A DNA stretch of 64,000 nt from Plantibacter sp. PA-3-X8 (GCF_003856975.1 NZ_CP033107.1:186001-250000), one strand, 5' to 3'. Shown: positions 42,714 to 52,116, counted from the stretch's first letter. The notes: generated from the sequence alone by a model not told the origin. Program-made: numbers and translations.

Positions 42714-43709
42714 TCAGACCCGCGACGCGACGCGGGCGGCGAGTGCCTGCAGGAGCGCGGCGGGTTCCTCGGGGTCGTCGATCGTGATCGCGAACTGCTT
42801 GCCAGAGGTGCTCGTGACGACGAGTCCGGGGCCGGAGCGCAGCACGACGGCCGAGCGGCCGGGCATGATCCGGTAGCCCCAGCCGCCCCAGTCCATCGGG
42901 CGGATGTCGGTGGCCTCGACGACGTCGACCTGGTCGAGGGGGATGCGCTTCATCGGGATGCCGAAGAGCGAGACGACGCGGAGGCCGCGCCAGTCGACGC
43001 TCACTCGGAGGCGGATGAAGGAGGCGCAGAGGAGGGTCGCGACGGCGAGGATCGACAGACCGAACATCGCGACACCCGGCTCGCCGCCCAGCAGGATCGG
43101 CGTGTAGGCGACGGCGCCGATCGCGACGAGGGCGAGAGTGAGCCAGAGGAACAGCAGGGCTGTGACACTCCGGCTCCAGGCACCGACCTCGGTCTCGCCG
43201 AGGTCCATCGGCGCCGGTCGTGCAGCTGCACCGGCGAGCAGCGGCTGAGCCGGCAGGATCACGGCGGGGATCACGCCCCAGAGCGAGCACGCGGCGAGCG
43301 GGACGACCCACCAGCCGAGGACGGCACCGTCGACCGATCCCGCCTGCACAGTGAGCCAGGTGGGGATGATCCACACGGACGCGGCCGACCCGGCGGCGAT
43401 GCCGATGAAGAGGATGATCATGCGCTTGGTGCGCATGTCCGGCTTCGGCAGGGCGAGCAGGATGATGGCTGTGATCGCGGCGACGGACGCGATGATCAGC
43501 GTCACGAGGAAGACGCCCGCGGCCGGCAGGGAGTCGTCCGGTGCCCCGGTGCCCGACCAGTGCGATGCGACGTCGACGGGGATCGCATCGCCCCAGACGA
43601 GCCGGGTGAGTGCGATCGCGATCGCCGGGACGGCCATGGCGAGGCCGGCGAGCAGGATCCGTCCGCGCGCTGGTGCTGCCGGTGGCGGTGTGTTGGTGGT
43701 GTCGTGCAT
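42714..43709 (-). CDS. Multi-pass membrane protein, DUF1648-containing
   Basis: 331 residues, about seven membrane segments. The first segments with IPVDVASHWSGTGAPDDSLP match the DUF1648 signature (a short outside loop with His-Trp and Gly-Pro-like residues). The C-terminal ~100 residues form a soluble domain with a PH-like feel (DWRGLRVVSLFGIPMKRIPL, VLRSGPGLVVTST). Encoded after the small YtrA-type regulator on the same strand, a common pairing. Strong GGGGGAG before ATG 43709. Confidence 0.82.
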   Translation of the reverse strand: MHDTTNTPPPAAPARGRILLAGLAMAVPAIAIALTRLVWGDAIPVDVASHWSGTGAPDDSLPAAGVFLVTLIIASVAAITAIILLALPKPDMRTKRMIILFIGIAAGSAASVWIIPTWLTVQAGSVDGAVLGWWVVPLAACSLWGVIPAVILPAQPLLAGAAARPAPMDLGETEVGAWSRSVTALLFLWLTLALVAIGAVAYTPILLGGEPGVAMFGLSILAVATLLCASFIRLRVSVDWRGLRVVSLFGIPMKRIPLDQVDVVEATDIRPMDWGGWGYRIMPGRSAVVLRSGPGLVVTSTSGKQFAITIDDPEEPAALLQALAARVASRV

Positions 43710-43789
43710 GTGCTCCCCCTGAGCTGCTGAGGTGGTCCGATCGTCGGTGGTGACGGCCGACGTGGTCGTGAGGTGGGCGCCGGAGCCCG

Positions 43790-44137
43790 TCAGGTGCGTT
43801 CGATCATCCGGCTGAGGTCCTTCGGCGAGATCCCGAACTTGCGTGCCTCGGTGACGAGCTGGGCGACGAGTTCGTTGACCCGGACGAGGCCCGGTGCTGC
43901 ATCCTCGTTCACCCACGCGCCGCGGCCCTGTCGCATCCCGATGAGGCCGTCGTCGCGGAGCTCTCCGTAGGCGCGGAGGACCGTGTGCATGTTGATCTGC
44001 AGCGCGCGGGCGAGGTCGCGGGCAGGCGGCAGGCGCTCCCCCGGTGCCAGCGCGCCCGTCGCGATGCCGGAGCGCACCTGCACCGCGATCTGCTCGGCGA
44101 GCGAGACCGCGGAGGTGGGATCGACGCGGAACAACAT
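43790..44137 (-). CDS. GntR-family regulator, YtrA type
   Basis: 115 residues, only a winged HTH and a short dimerising helix: IAVQVRSGIATGALAPGERLPPARDLARALQINMHTVLRAYGELRDDGLI. Short GntR proteins of the YtrA class regulate membrane transport or envelope genes encoded next to them, here the DUF1648 protein. A 16-base near-palindrome, AT-rich, lies seven bases before its start. Confidence 0.88.
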   Translation of the reverse strand: MLFRVDPTSAVSLAEQIAVQVRSGIATGALAPGERLPPARDLARALQINMHTVLRAYGELRDDGLIGMRQGRGAWVNEDAAPGLVRVNELVAQLVTEARKFGISPKDLSRMIERT

Positions 44138-44144
44138 GTTTGCA

Positions 44145-44160
44145 ATTGTACTAGAACAAT
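44145..44160 (-). promoter_or_regulatory. Operator ATTGT-N6-ACAAT before the YtrA-type regulator
   Basis: ATTGTACTAGAACAAT is palindromic except for one pair. It overlaps the expected promoter and is a likely autoregulation site; a second copy before the DUF1648 gene was not seen, which fits a single operon. Confidence 0.65.
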
Positions 44161-44205
44161 GCCGTCCGTGCCCGCGACATCTGTGGGCTTGAGGTCCGGC
44201 GCGGA

Positions 44206-45021
44206 TCAGAGGGCGACGACGTGCACGGCGATGTCCGCGGCCGCCAGGCGCTCGAGCTCGTCGGGGTCGGCGGAGGAGTCGGTCACGAGGTCGTGGATCT
44301 GCCCCAACTCGGCCATGCGCGCGAGCGTGACCCTCCCGACCTTCGAGCCGTCGGCGACCACGATGACCCGCTGCGCGTGCCGCACCATCGCGAGGTTCGT
44401 CCGCGCCTCCCGCTCGTCGTGCGTCGTCGCACCGCCCTGCGCACTGATGCCGTCGGTCCCGAGGATCGCTGTACCCACGTTGATCGCGCTGAAGGTGTTC
44501 TCGGCGAGCGCCCCCACCGCCTCGAACGACGAGGAGCGCACCAGGCCTCCCGTCATGATCACCTGCAGGTTCGGCCGGGAGGCGATCTCGGTCGCCGTGG
44601 TGAGCGAGTTCGTCACGATCGTCAGTTCCGCCCGGTTGCTCAACTCCTTGGCGACCGCCGCCGTGGTGGTGCCACCGCTCAGGGCGATCGCGTACGGTCC
44701 TGCGGGGATCATCTCCGCCGCGCGTAAGGCGATCCGACGCTTGGCCTCACGGAACTGCGTGTCGCGGAACCGCACGGGCACTTCGTCGCGCGACTCCACC
44801 GCCCGAGCGCCACCGTGCGTCCGGAGGACGAGGCCCAGGTCGTCGAGGTCGGCGAGGTCACGACGGATCGTCGGGGCCGAGACGTCGAGCCGGGCCGTGA
44901 GGTCGTCGATCGAGACGACGGCGTCCTCCGCCGCGAGGAGCGCAAGGATGGCGCGCATCCGCTGACTGCGTTTCCCGGACGGAGCGTGTCGCGAGAGCTC
45001 GGCTGCGGTCGGTCCTCCCAC
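44206..45021 (-). CDS. DeoR-family transcriptional regulator
   Basis: 271 residues. HTH: RMRAILALLAAEDAVVSIDDLTARLDVSAPTIRRDLADLDDLGLVLRTHGGA around residues 21-72, then the sugar-phosphate-sensing domain with ALSGGTTTAAVAKEL, VTNSL, GAL and ILGTDGISAQGGATTHDE. Such proteins (GlpR, AgaR) sense a phosphorylated sugar. Divergent from the GH4 operon, with repeated GATCACT motifs between them. The AgaS-like gene in that operon supports an AgaR-like role. Confidence 0.9.
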   Translation of the reverse strand: MGGPTAAELSRHAPSGKRSQRMRAILALLAAEDAVVSIDDLTARLDVSAPTIRRDLADLDDLGLVLRTHGGARAVESRDEVPVRFRDTQFREAKRRIALRAAEMIPAGPYAIALSGGTTTAAVAKELSNRAELTIVTNSLTTATEIASRPNLQVIMTGGLVRSSSFEAVGALAENTFSAINVGTAILGTDGISAQGGATTHDEREARTNLAMVRHAQRVIVVADGSKVGRVTLARMAELGQIHDLVTDSSADPDELERLAAADIAVHVVAL

Positions 45022-45062
45022 GGCGAACCCCTCCCTCGTCGCCGACGGCTCTGCTCAGCGAA

Positions 45063-45129
45063 AGTGATCATTTCAATCGATTTCCGATCAAGTTCTTGCT
45101 CGGTTCGATCACTGTAGTCGATGATCACT
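45063..45129. promoter_or_regulatory. Repeated GATCACT sites between DeoR and GH4 genes
   Basis: AGTGATCA (45063-45070), CGATCACT (45106-45113) and TGATCACT (45122-45129) occur in a 67-base AT-enriched region that must contain both divergent promoters. The last copy ends two bases before the GH4 ATG. Spaced repeats are typical of DeoR/GlpR operators. Confidence 0.65.
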
Positions 45130-45131
45130 CC

Positions 45132-46448
45132 ATGACACGAGTGACTTTCATCGGGGCGGGCAGCGTCGTCTTCACCCGCCAACTCATCGCCGACCTCCTC
45201 CGCTACCGCGACCTCGCCGGCCTCGAGATCGTCCTGCACGACATCGACCCCGAACGCCTCGCGGTGGCCGAGGGCACCGCCCGCCACGTCGACGAGCGCC
45301 TCGACGGCCGGGCGACGATCTCGGCGGAGTCCGACCGTCGTCGCGCCCTCGCCGGCGCGGACTTCGTGATCAACATGGTCCAGGTCGGCGGCATCCGCGC
45401 GACCGTCTCCGACCTCGAGATCCCGGCGGCCCGCGGTCTCCTGCAGACCATCGGCGACACCACCGGCGTCGGCGGTGTCTTCCGCGCACTCCGCACCTTC
45501 CCGTTGCTCTCGGCGCTGACCGCCGACATGCGGGAGATCTGCCCCGACGCCCACCTCCTGAACTACACCAACCCGATGGCGATGAACATCTGGTGGGCGT
45601 CGGTCGTCGCCCCCGACATCAGCGCGATCGGCCTCTGCCACAGCGTGTTCTGGACGGTGAACGACCTCTGCGAGCTCGTCGGCGTGCCGATCGAGGGCAC
45701 GAGCTACCGCGCAGCCGGCGTCAACCACCAGTCGTGGTTGCTCGAGTGGACCCACGAGGGCCGCGACCTCTATCCGGCCCTGCGCGACCGCATCCGCGAG
45801 GACCCGGAGCTCAGCCGCCGCGTTCGCGTCGAGATGTTCCGCCGCATCGGCTACTACCCGACCGAGACGAGCGAGCACTCCTCAGAGTACCTGTCGTGGT
45901 TCCTCCGCTCCCGCGAGCAGGTCGAGCGCTTCCGCCTCCAGCCGCTCGAGTACCTCGGCATCAGCGAGGAGAACGTCGCGGAGTTCGAGGCGACGAAGGC
46001 CGCCCTCGCGGCCGGGACCCCGCTGACGCTCGAGGACGAGGCGAGCGAGTACGCCCCGCAGCTCATCCACTCGCTCGTGACCGACACCCCGCGACTCATC
46101 CACGGGAACGTCGTCAACCGCGGCCTCATCGACAACCTGCCGCAGGGTGCCGTCGTCGAAGTCCCGGTCCAGGTCGACGGGAACGGCATCGCCCCGCAGC
46201 CCATGGGCGCCCTGCCCGTGCAGTGCGCCGCACTCAACCGCCCGTACGTCTCCGTCGCGGAGCTCACGATCGAGGCGGCCCGCACCGGCAACCCGACGCT
46301 CATCCGGCAGGCGGTCCTCATGGACCCGAACGCCTCGTCCGCCCTCACGCCCGAGCAGATCTGGGAGCTGTGCAACGACCTCGTCGCCGCGCACGGCGAG
46401 CTGCTGCCGGAGCCGCTGCGGGAGATCATCCCCGCCGACCGCATCTGA
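45132..46448 (+). CDS. GH4 NAD-dependent glycosidase, alpha-galactosidase (MelA) type
   Basis: 438 residues. N-terminal NAD site TFIGAGSVVFTRQLIADLL, then AGADFVINMVQVGG, the metal-binding CHS in GLCHSVFW and AAGVNHQSWLLEW; TSEHSSEYLSWFLRS resembles MelA. GH4 enzymes cleave by oxidation at C3 and elimination, needing NAD and Mn, and act in the cytoplasm. ATG 45132 preferred (motif begins directly) over the upstream 45096. First gene of the operon; other GH4 specificities (glucuronide, glucoside) are possible. Confidence 0.9.
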   Translation: MTRVTFIGAGSVVFTRQLIADLLRYRDLAGLEIVLHDIDPERLAVAEGTARHVDERLDGRATISAESDRRRALAGADFVINMVQVGGIRATVSDLEIPAARGLLQTIGDTTGVGGVFRALRTFPLLSALTADMREICPDAHLLNYTNPMAMNIWWASVVAPDISAIGLCHSVFWTVNDLCELVGVPIEGTSYRAAGVNHQSWLLEWTHEGRDLYPALRDRIREDPELSRRVRVEMFRRIGYYPTETSEHSSEYLSWFLRSREQVERFRLQPLEYLGISEENVAEFEATKAALAAGTPLTLEDEASEYAPQLIHSLVTDTPRLIHGNVVNRGLIDNLPQGAVVEVPVQVDGNGIAPQPMGALPVQCAALNRPYVSVAELTIEAARTGNPTLIRQAVLMDPNASSALTPEQIWELCNDLVAAHGELLPEPLREIIPADRI

Positions 46449-46510
46449 CCGACCCGAAGCACCGCCGAACCGATTCCTTCCCGAACGATCGACACAGGAG
46501 ACGACCACCG

Positions 46511-47866
46511 ATGTTCCCACCCCGTTCCACGATCCACGCTTCCACCTCCCCGCACGCCCGCCGAGCACGTCGCCTCATCACCGCGACCGCCGTCCTCGCC
46601 GTCGGAGCGCTCGCGCTCTCCGGGTGCGCCGGCGGATCCTCCGGTGCCACGACGCTCGACAAGGACGCGAAGGTGAAACTCACCTTCTGGACCGGGCAGG
46701 CCGACGCCGCGCAGCAGATCCTCACCGGCCTCGTCGACGACTTCGAGAAGCTGCACCCCAACGTGACCATCGACGTGTCCTCGGGCGCGCCGTCCACGGA
46801 GGACCTCCTGCAGAAACTCTCCGCGAGCTTCGCGGGTGGCAACTACCCCGACGTCTCGTACGCCTTCGGATCCTGGGCGAGCCGACTCGAGGCGTCCGGC
46901 CGCACCCTCGACATCACCGACCAGGTGGCCGAGCCCGACGTCAAGTGGGACGAGTTCTCCGAGGCGGCCCGCAAGACGGTGCAGCCGACCGGTGAGAAGA
47001 CGATCGGCTTCCCCGCCGTGGTCGACAACATCTCCCTCCTCTACAACACGACCGTGTTCGATGCGGCCGGCGTCGACTACCCCACGGCCGACTGGACCTG
47101 GGACGACTTCCGCGAGGCGTCGAAGCAGCTCACCGACCCGGCGACGAACACCTACGGCTACGCGTACTCGGTGTCGGGCAGCGAGGAGACGACCTGGCAG
47201 TTCTGGCCGCACCTCTGGCAGAACGGTGGATCGATCATCTCCGACGACGCCAAGACGGCCGAGTTCGCCTCGGATGCGGGCGTCGACGCACTGACCTTCC
47301 TCCGCGACATGGCGGTCGAGGACAAGAGCGTCTACCTCGACCAGACCGACACGAAGTTCGGCGACCTCTTCGCCAGCGACCGCATCGGCATGATCACCTC
47401 CGGTCCGTGGCAGCTGTCGACGCTGCAGACGAAGGGCACGAAGTACGGCGTCACCGTCCTCCCCGGCACCGACGGCGACCACCAGACCGTCTCCGGCCCC
47501 GACGTCTGGGCGCTCTTCGACCACAAGGACAAGAACCGCGAGTACTGGGCGTACGAGTTCACGAAGTGGCTCACCGACTCGGAGCAGGACCTCAAGTGGA
47601 ACGTCGCCTACGGCAACCTCCCGCTGCGCTCGAGCGAGATCGACACCCCCGAGTTCCAGGCGCAGGTGGCTCAGCTGCCCGGCCTCGACGTGATGGCCGA
47701 GAACGGCGTCAACGCCAAGCAGGCCCGCCCGACGGTGCCCGGCTACGTCGGCCTGTCGGAGGCCATCGGCAAGGCGATCTCCTCGGTGCTGCAAGGCCAG
47801 GGCGATCCGAAGCAGGCCCTCGAGGACGCCGCGAAGACCGCCGACGACGCTCTGGCGGAGGACTGA
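46511..47866 (+). CDS. Extracellular sugar-binding lipoprotein (family 1)
   Basis: 451 residues. Long n-region (Arg/Ser-rich) before a hydrophobic segment ending in the lipobox LSGC near residue 38. Mature protein: KLTFWTGQADAAQQILTGLV, FPAVVDNISLLYNTTVFDAAGV and MITSGPWQL, all typical of family 1 solute-binding proteins. CAGGAG lies about ten bases before ATG 46511. Its stop overlaps the permease start (TGATG). Confidence 0.93.
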   Translation: MFPPRSTIHASTSPHARRARRLITATAVLAVGALALSGCAGGSSGATTLDKDAKVKLTFWTGQADAAQQILTGLVDDFEKLHPNVTIDVSSGAPSTEDLLQKLSASFAGGNYPDVSYAFGSWASRLEASGRTLDITDQVAEPDVKWDEFSEAARKTVQPTGEKTIGFPAVVDNISLLYNTTVFDAAGVDYPTADWTWDDFREASKQLTDPATNTYGYAYSVSGSEETTWQFWPHLWQNGGSIISDDAKTAEFASDAGVDALTFLRDMAVEDKSVYLDQTDTKFGDLFASDRIGMITSGPWQLSTLQTKGTKYGVTVLPGTDGDHQTVSGPDVWALFDHKDKNREYWAYEFTKWLTDSEQDLKWNVAYGNLPLRSSEIDTPEFQAQVAQLPGLDVMAENGVNAKQARPTVPGYVGLSEAIGKAISSVLQGQGDPKQALEDAAKTADDALAED

Positions 47867-48831
47867 TGTCCACGGTCGCCGGACGCGACACACGTCCATC
47901 GACGGAGCCGAAGCCGGAGCGTGCCGAGCGCGCTCCGGCCCGGCCCCGCCGTTCCGGACGACGGTTCCGCGACAGTCTCACCGGCTGGGGCTTCGTCGCC
48001 CCGGCGATGCTCATCGTGCTGGGCCTGTCGATCTTCCCCGCGATCTGGGCGTTCTTCCTGTCGCTCCAGAAGTGGGACGGGTTCAGCGAGCCGGAGCAGG
48101 TGGGGCTGGAGAACTACGCCAGCATGATCGGCAACGACGAGCTGCAGGCGGCCGTCGTCCACACCGTCGTCTACACGCTCCTCTTCGTCCCCGCGTCGCT
48201 CGGCCTCGGACTCTTCCTCGCCGTCGCGCTCAACCGCCGGATCCGCTTCATCGGCGTCTACCGCACGGCGATCTTCGTCCCCTTCGTCGCCTCCGCCGCC
48301 GCGACCGGCATCCTCACGACGTACCTCTTCAACCCGCAGTTCGGGCTCCTCAACACCGTGTTCCGGTTCCTCGGACTCCCGGCGCAGGGCTGGCTCGAAG
48401 ACCAGGGGCAGGCGATGGTCGTCATCACGATCATGTCGCTCTGGGGGCAGGCCGCCTTCACGACCGTCATCTACCTGGCGGCCCTGCAGGACATCCCCGC
48501 CGAACTGCTCGAGGCCGCACGGATCGACGGTGCGAACGCCTGGCAGTCGTTCTGGCGCATCACCTTCCCGCAGCTCGGACCGGTCACCGTGTTCGTCGCG
48601 ATCTGGCAGTTCATCCAGGCGATCCAGCTGTTCGACCTCGTGTACACCACCACCAGAGGTGGCCCGCTCGGTGCCACCCAGACGATCGTGTTCTACCTCT
48701 GGGACGCGGCGTTCAAGCAGTTGCAGTTCGGGTACGGCTCCGCGGTCGCCTACGGGCTGTTCGTGGTGACGCTCATCGCCACGATCGGTGTCGTCCTGTA
48801 CTCCCGCCGTTCCAACGTGGAGGCATTCTGA
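47866..48831 (+). CDS. Carbohydrate ABC transporter permease, MalF type
   Basis: 321 residues. An Arg/Pro-rich N-terminus (about 40 residues) precedes six membrane segments, the first with FVAPAMLIVLGLSIFPAIWA. EAA loop: IPAELLEAARIDGANAWQSF. Forms the channel with the next gene product. Overlaps its neighbours by one base at both ends. No ATPase in the operon, so a shared MsiK-type ATPase is expected elsewhere. Confidence 0.92.
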   Translation: MSTVAGRDTRPSTEPKPERAERAPARPRRSGRRFRDSLTGWGFVAPAMLIVLGLSIFPAIWAFFLSLQKWDGFSEPEQVGLENYASMIGNDELQAAVVHTVVYTLLFVPASLGLGLFLAVALNRRIRFIGVYRTAIFVPFVASAAATGILTTYLFNPQFGLLNTVFRFLGLPAQGWLEDQGQAMVVITIMSLWGQAAFTTVIYLAALQDIPAELLEAARIDGANAWQSFWRITFPQLGPVTVFVAIWQFIQAIQLFDLVYTTTRGGPLGATQTIVFYLWDAAFKQLQFGYGSAVAYGLFVVTLIATIGVVLYSRRSNVEAF

Positions 48832-49727
48832 TGACCGTCCTGACCACCCCACCACGCGGCGACGCCGCCACCGGCAAGTCGTCCGTGACCGCTCCGCCCG
48901 CCGAACGACGCACGCGTCGGCGGTTCAGCCCCTGGCATCTCGTGCTTGCCCCGATCGCGATCATCTTCGCCATCCCGTTCGTGCAGATGTTCATCACCTC
49001 GGTGACGCCGGAGTCGGAGATCAACACCTATCCGCCCCGCATCCTCCCCTCGCACATCACCTTCGACGGGTTCGCGAAGCTCTTCTCCGAGTCGAACATC
49101 CTGCTCTGGCTCGGCAACACGGTCATCGTGTCGACGGTCGCGGTCCTGTCCCACCTCGTGCTCTGCTCGCTCGCCGGCTACGGGTTCGCGCGGTTGAACT
49201 TCCGCGGCAAGACGATGGGCTTCCTCATGATCGTCGCGACGATCATGATCCCGACGCAGCTGCTGATGATCCCGACCTACATCCTGTTCTCCCGGATCGG
49301 ACTCATCGACAGCCTCGGGGCGGCGATCGTGCCGTGGCTGGCGTCCGCGTTCGGCATCTTCCTCATGCGGCAGTTCTTCCTGTCGCTCCCGGCGGAGCTC
49401 GAAGAGGCCGCGCTCATCGACGGCTGCACCCGCCTGCAGGTGTTCTTCCGGGTGATCCTGCCGCTCGCGAAGCCGGCTCTGGCGACGCTCGCGATCTTCA
49501 CCCTGTTGGGTTCGTGGAACGACCTCGTCTGGCCGCTCATCGCGATCAACAACGACCAGGCGTTCACGCTGCAGCTCGGCATCACGAACTTCCAGGGCGC
49601 GCGCCGCACGGACTGGGCGCTCCTCATGGCCGGCAACGTCGTCGCCACGCTCCCGCTGATCGTGTTCTTCCTCTTCGCCCAGAAGCAGTTCGTGGCGACC
49701 ATGACCTTCTCAGGCCTCAAGGGGTAG
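48831..49727 (+). CDS. Carbohydrate ABC transporter permease, MalG type
   Basis: 298 residues, six membrane segments. Features: VLAPIAIIFAIPFVQMFITS, EAA loop LPAELEEAALIDGCTRLQVF and a C-terminal KQFVATMTFSGLKG end typical of MalG-like proteins. Partners the upstream permease. A 114-base gap follows before the SIS gene, without a visible terminator, so the operon may continue. Confidence 0.92.
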   Translation: MTVLTTPPRGDAATGKSSVTAPPAERRTRRRFSPWHLVLAPIAIIFAIPFVQMFITSVTPESEINTYPPRILPSHITFDGFAKLFSESNILLWLGNTVIVSTVAVLSHLVLCSLAGYGFARLNFRGKTMGFLMIVATIMIPTQLLMIPTYILFSRIGLIDSLGAAIVPWLASAFGIFLMRQFFLSLPAELEEAALIDGCTRLQVFFRVILPLAKPALATLAIFTLLGSWNDLVWPLIAINNDQAFTLQLGITNFQGARRTDWALLMAGNVVATLPLIVFFLFAQKQFVATMTFSGLKG

Positions 49728-49841
49728 GCGCCGATCCCGGCGTGGCAGGATCACGTCCATCGCTGCACGCGTCGAACGCTCAACCAACATCGCTACCTCG
49801 CAACTCCCCCTCATCACCTCGACCCACCCCAGGAGCAACCC

Positions 49842-51014
49842 GTGTCCATCACCACCATCGTCGGTTCGGAAGCCACCGTCCGCGAGATCACCCAGCAGCC
49901 CGACGTCTGGCTCGAGGCGTCGACGGGGATCGCCGCCCGCCGCGAGGAGATCGACGCGTTCCTCGCACCGCTCCTCGCACGACCCGAGCTGCGTGTCGTC
50001 CTGACCGGGGCGGGGACCTCGGCCTTCATCGGCGAGATCGCGGCACCTGCCCTGACCCGGACGCTCCGTCGCCGGATCGACGCGGTCGCGACCACCGACA
50101 TCGTCTCCAACCCGCAGGAGTCGTTCGCCGAGGACGTCCCGCTGCTCCTCGTGTCGTTCGCCCGCTCCGGCAACAGCCCGGAGAGCGTGGCCGCGACGGA
50201 ACTCGCCGACCAGTCGCTCGCCGAGGTGCACCACCTGGTGATCACGTGCGACGAGACCGGCGAGCTCTACCGACGCCACCACGACCGCGCCTCGTCGCTG
50301 ACCGTCCTCATGCCCCTGCGCTCGAACGACGAGGGCTTCGCGATGACGTCGAGCTTCAGCTCGATGCTGCTCTCGGTCCTCCTCATCCTCGGCGGCACTG
50401 ACGACGCCGCGGTGCAGGCGCTCGCGGCCGGAGCGACGACGATCCTCGACCAGCGCGAGGTGGACATCCGCGCCCTCGCCAACGAGGGGTGCGAACGCGT
50501 CGTCTACATCGGCAGCGGCCCGCTCACCGGCCTGGCCCGCGAGTCGGCGCTCAAGTTGCTCGAGCTGACCGCCGGACGGATCGTCACCTACTACGACTCG
50601 GCGCTCGGGTTCCGTCACGGACCGAAGGCGGTCGTCGACGACAGCACGCTCGTCGTCGTCTACCTGTCGTCCGATCCGTACACGCGGCAGTACGACCTCG
50701 ACATCGTCGCCGAACTGCGCGCGACGCTGTCGCCGGAACGCGTGATCGCGATCTCCTCCGAGCCGCTCGCCGACGCCACGGCGTACGACTGGGTACTGCC
50801 CGAGCTCGTCGGCCTCGACGACGCGCAGCTCGCGATCGGCTACGTGCTCGTCGCGCAGCTGCTCGGCCTGTCGTACTCGCTCCAGCTCGGTGCGACCCCG
50901 GACAACCCGTTCCCCAGCGGCACAGTGAACCGCGTCGTGCAGGGCGTCCGGATCCACGAGTTCGACGGCGTCGACGACGCTCGGAGTGTCGCCGCTCAGC
51001 TGCAGGAGCAGTAG
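49842..51014 (+). CDS. SIS-domain sugar isomerase/deaminase, AgaS-like
   Basis: 390 residues, two SIS domains (about 40-190 and 210-350). Sugar-phosphate loops: VVLTGAGTSAFIGEI with SFARSGNSPESV in the first, and VVYIGSGPLTGLARESALKLLELTAGRI with ALGFRHGPKAVV in the second. The size and the GFRHGPK segment match AgaS, the galactosamine 6-phosphate deaminase/isomerase, rather than GlmS. GTG start with AGGAG six bases upstream. In an operon with a glycosidase, importer and GlcNAc-kinase-like protein, it suggests amino-sugar breakdown to tagatose 6-phosphate. Confidence 0.85.
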   Translation: MSITTIVGSEATVREITQQPDVWLEASTGIAARREEIDAFLAPLLARPELRVVLTGAGTSAFIGEIAAPALTRTLRRRIDAVATTDIVSNPQESFAEDVPLLLVSFARSGNSPESVAATELADQSLAEVHHLVITCDETGELYRRHHDRASSLTVLMPLRSNDEGFAMTSSFSSMLLSVLLILGGTDDAAVQALAAGATTILDQREVDIRALANEGCERVVYIGSGPLTGLARESALKLLELTAGRIVTYYDSALGFRHGPKAVVDDSTLVVVYLSSDPYTRQYDLDIVAELRATLSPERVIAISSEPLADATAYDWVLPELVGLDDAQLAIGYVLVAQLLGLSYSLQLGATPDNPFPSGTVNRVVQGVRIHEFDGVDDARSVAAQLQEQ

Positions 51015-51016
51015 TC

Positions 51017-51982
51017 GTGGCGCGGTACCTCGGCGTCGACGGTGGCGGGTCGAAGACGGCCTTCGTGCTGCTCGACGACGCCGGACGGGTGCTCGCGGAA
51101 GCGAGGACGGCGAGCTGCTACTACTTCGACGAGGGGATCGAGCTGGTCGGTCGCATCCTCACCGAGGGTGTCTCGGAGGTGTGCCGGCAGGCGGGTGTCA
51201 CGACCGCCGACATCGATCAGGCCTTCTTCGGTCTGCCCGGGTACGGCGAGGTGAGTTCCGACATCGCCCACCTCGATGCGCTACCGCGCGACGTGCTCGG
51301 TCATGACCGGTTCTCCTGCGACAACGACATGGTGTGCGGGTGGGCCGGATCGCTCGGCGCCGTCGACGGCATCAACGTCATCAGCGGAACCGGTTCCATG
51401 ACGTACGGCGAGCGCCGTGGCCGCGGGCACCGGGTCGGCGGGTGGAGCGAACTGTTCGGCGACGAAGGGTCGGCGTACTGGATCGCCGCCCGGGGCTTGA
51501 ACGCCTTCACGCGGATGAGCGATGGTCGCCTGCCGCGCGGTCCTCTCGTCGACCTCGTGCGGGCGAGGGTCGGGATCACGAGCGACCTCGATGTGATCGA
51601 CGTCGTCATGAACCGCTGGAAGGGTCAGCGTGGCCGGATCGCGGATCTCGCGAAGACGGTCGTCGCTGCTGCCCAGCAGGGCGACGAGGTCGCGGGGCGG
51701 ATCCTGGCCGACGCGAGCGGGGAGCTGGCGGAGATCGTCGAGACGACCCGCGTGGAGCTCGGTTTCAGCGGCGACGAGGTCGTTCCGGTGTCGTACTCGG
51801 GCGGGGTGTTCTCCGCTGAGCCGGTGCGGTCGGGTTTCGAGCAGGCCATCGCGGCGCTGCCCGCCCGGTACGAACTCCGGACCCCGCTCTTGGGTCCGGC
51901 GATCGGCGCCGCGCTGTACGCCGCGAAGCGCGCCGGGTCACCGCTCTCGCCCCAGGCGCTCGAAGTGCTGCGCTCCCGGTAG
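51017..51982 (+). CDS. BadF/BadG/BcrA-type ATPase, N-acetylglucosamine-kinase-like
   Basis: 321 residues. ASKHA fold with phosphate loops LGVDGGGSKTAFVLLDDAG at the start and ISGTGSMTYG, plus SELFGDEGSAYWIAARGL. These match eukaryotic-type N-acetylglucosamine kinase and related bacterial sugar kinases. GTG start two bases after the AgaS-like stop, so they are coupled. It most likely phosphorylates the released (amino) sugar, giving the substrate for the SIS protein or effector for the DeoR regulator. Confidence 0.85.
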   Translation: MARYLGVDGGGSKTAFVLLDDAGRVLAEARTASCYYFDEGIELVGRILTEGVSEVCRQAGVTTADIDQAFFGLPGYGEVSSDIAHLDALPRDVLGHDRFSCDNDMVCGWAGSLGAVDGINVISGTGSMTYGERRGRGHRVGGWSELFGDEGSAYWIAARGLNAFTRMSDGRLPRGPLVDLVRARVGITSDLDVIDVVMNRWKGQRGRIADLAKTVVAAAQQGDEVAGRILADASGELAEIVETTRVELGFSGDEVVPVSYSGGVFSAEPVRSGFEQAIAALPARYELRTPLLGPAIGAALYAAKRAGSPLSPQALEVLRSR

Positions 51983-52010
51983 CCCGCTCCTCCGCCCGCC
52001 GTCGCCATGG

Positions 52011-52033
52011 GCCAGCGCGGTGCGCTGACGCGA
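52011..52033. repeat. Single end of the GCCAGCGCGG palindromic element
   Basis: GCCAGCGCGGTGCGCTGACG plus CGA matches the left end of copy B (39966 onward) exactly, but no right end or interior follows. A solo fragment of the family at 17281 and 39964. Confidence 0.65.
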
Positions 52034-52068
52034 CCACTACGCACGCGGCGGGGCGACAGGTGACGCGA

Positions 52069-52101
52069 ACGGCCCCGGGAGCAGTGTGCTCCCGGGGCCG
52101 T
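52069..52101. terminator. Strong hairpin between convergent genes
   Basis: ACGGCCCCGGGAGCA (52069-52083) pairs perfectly with TGCTCCCGGGGCCGT (52087-52101) over a 3-base loop. It lies just past the minus-strand surface-protein stop (52117) and 87 bases after the sugar kinase stop. Likely bidirectional. Confidence 0.8.
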
Positions 52102-52116
52102 CGGACCTTCAGTCGG

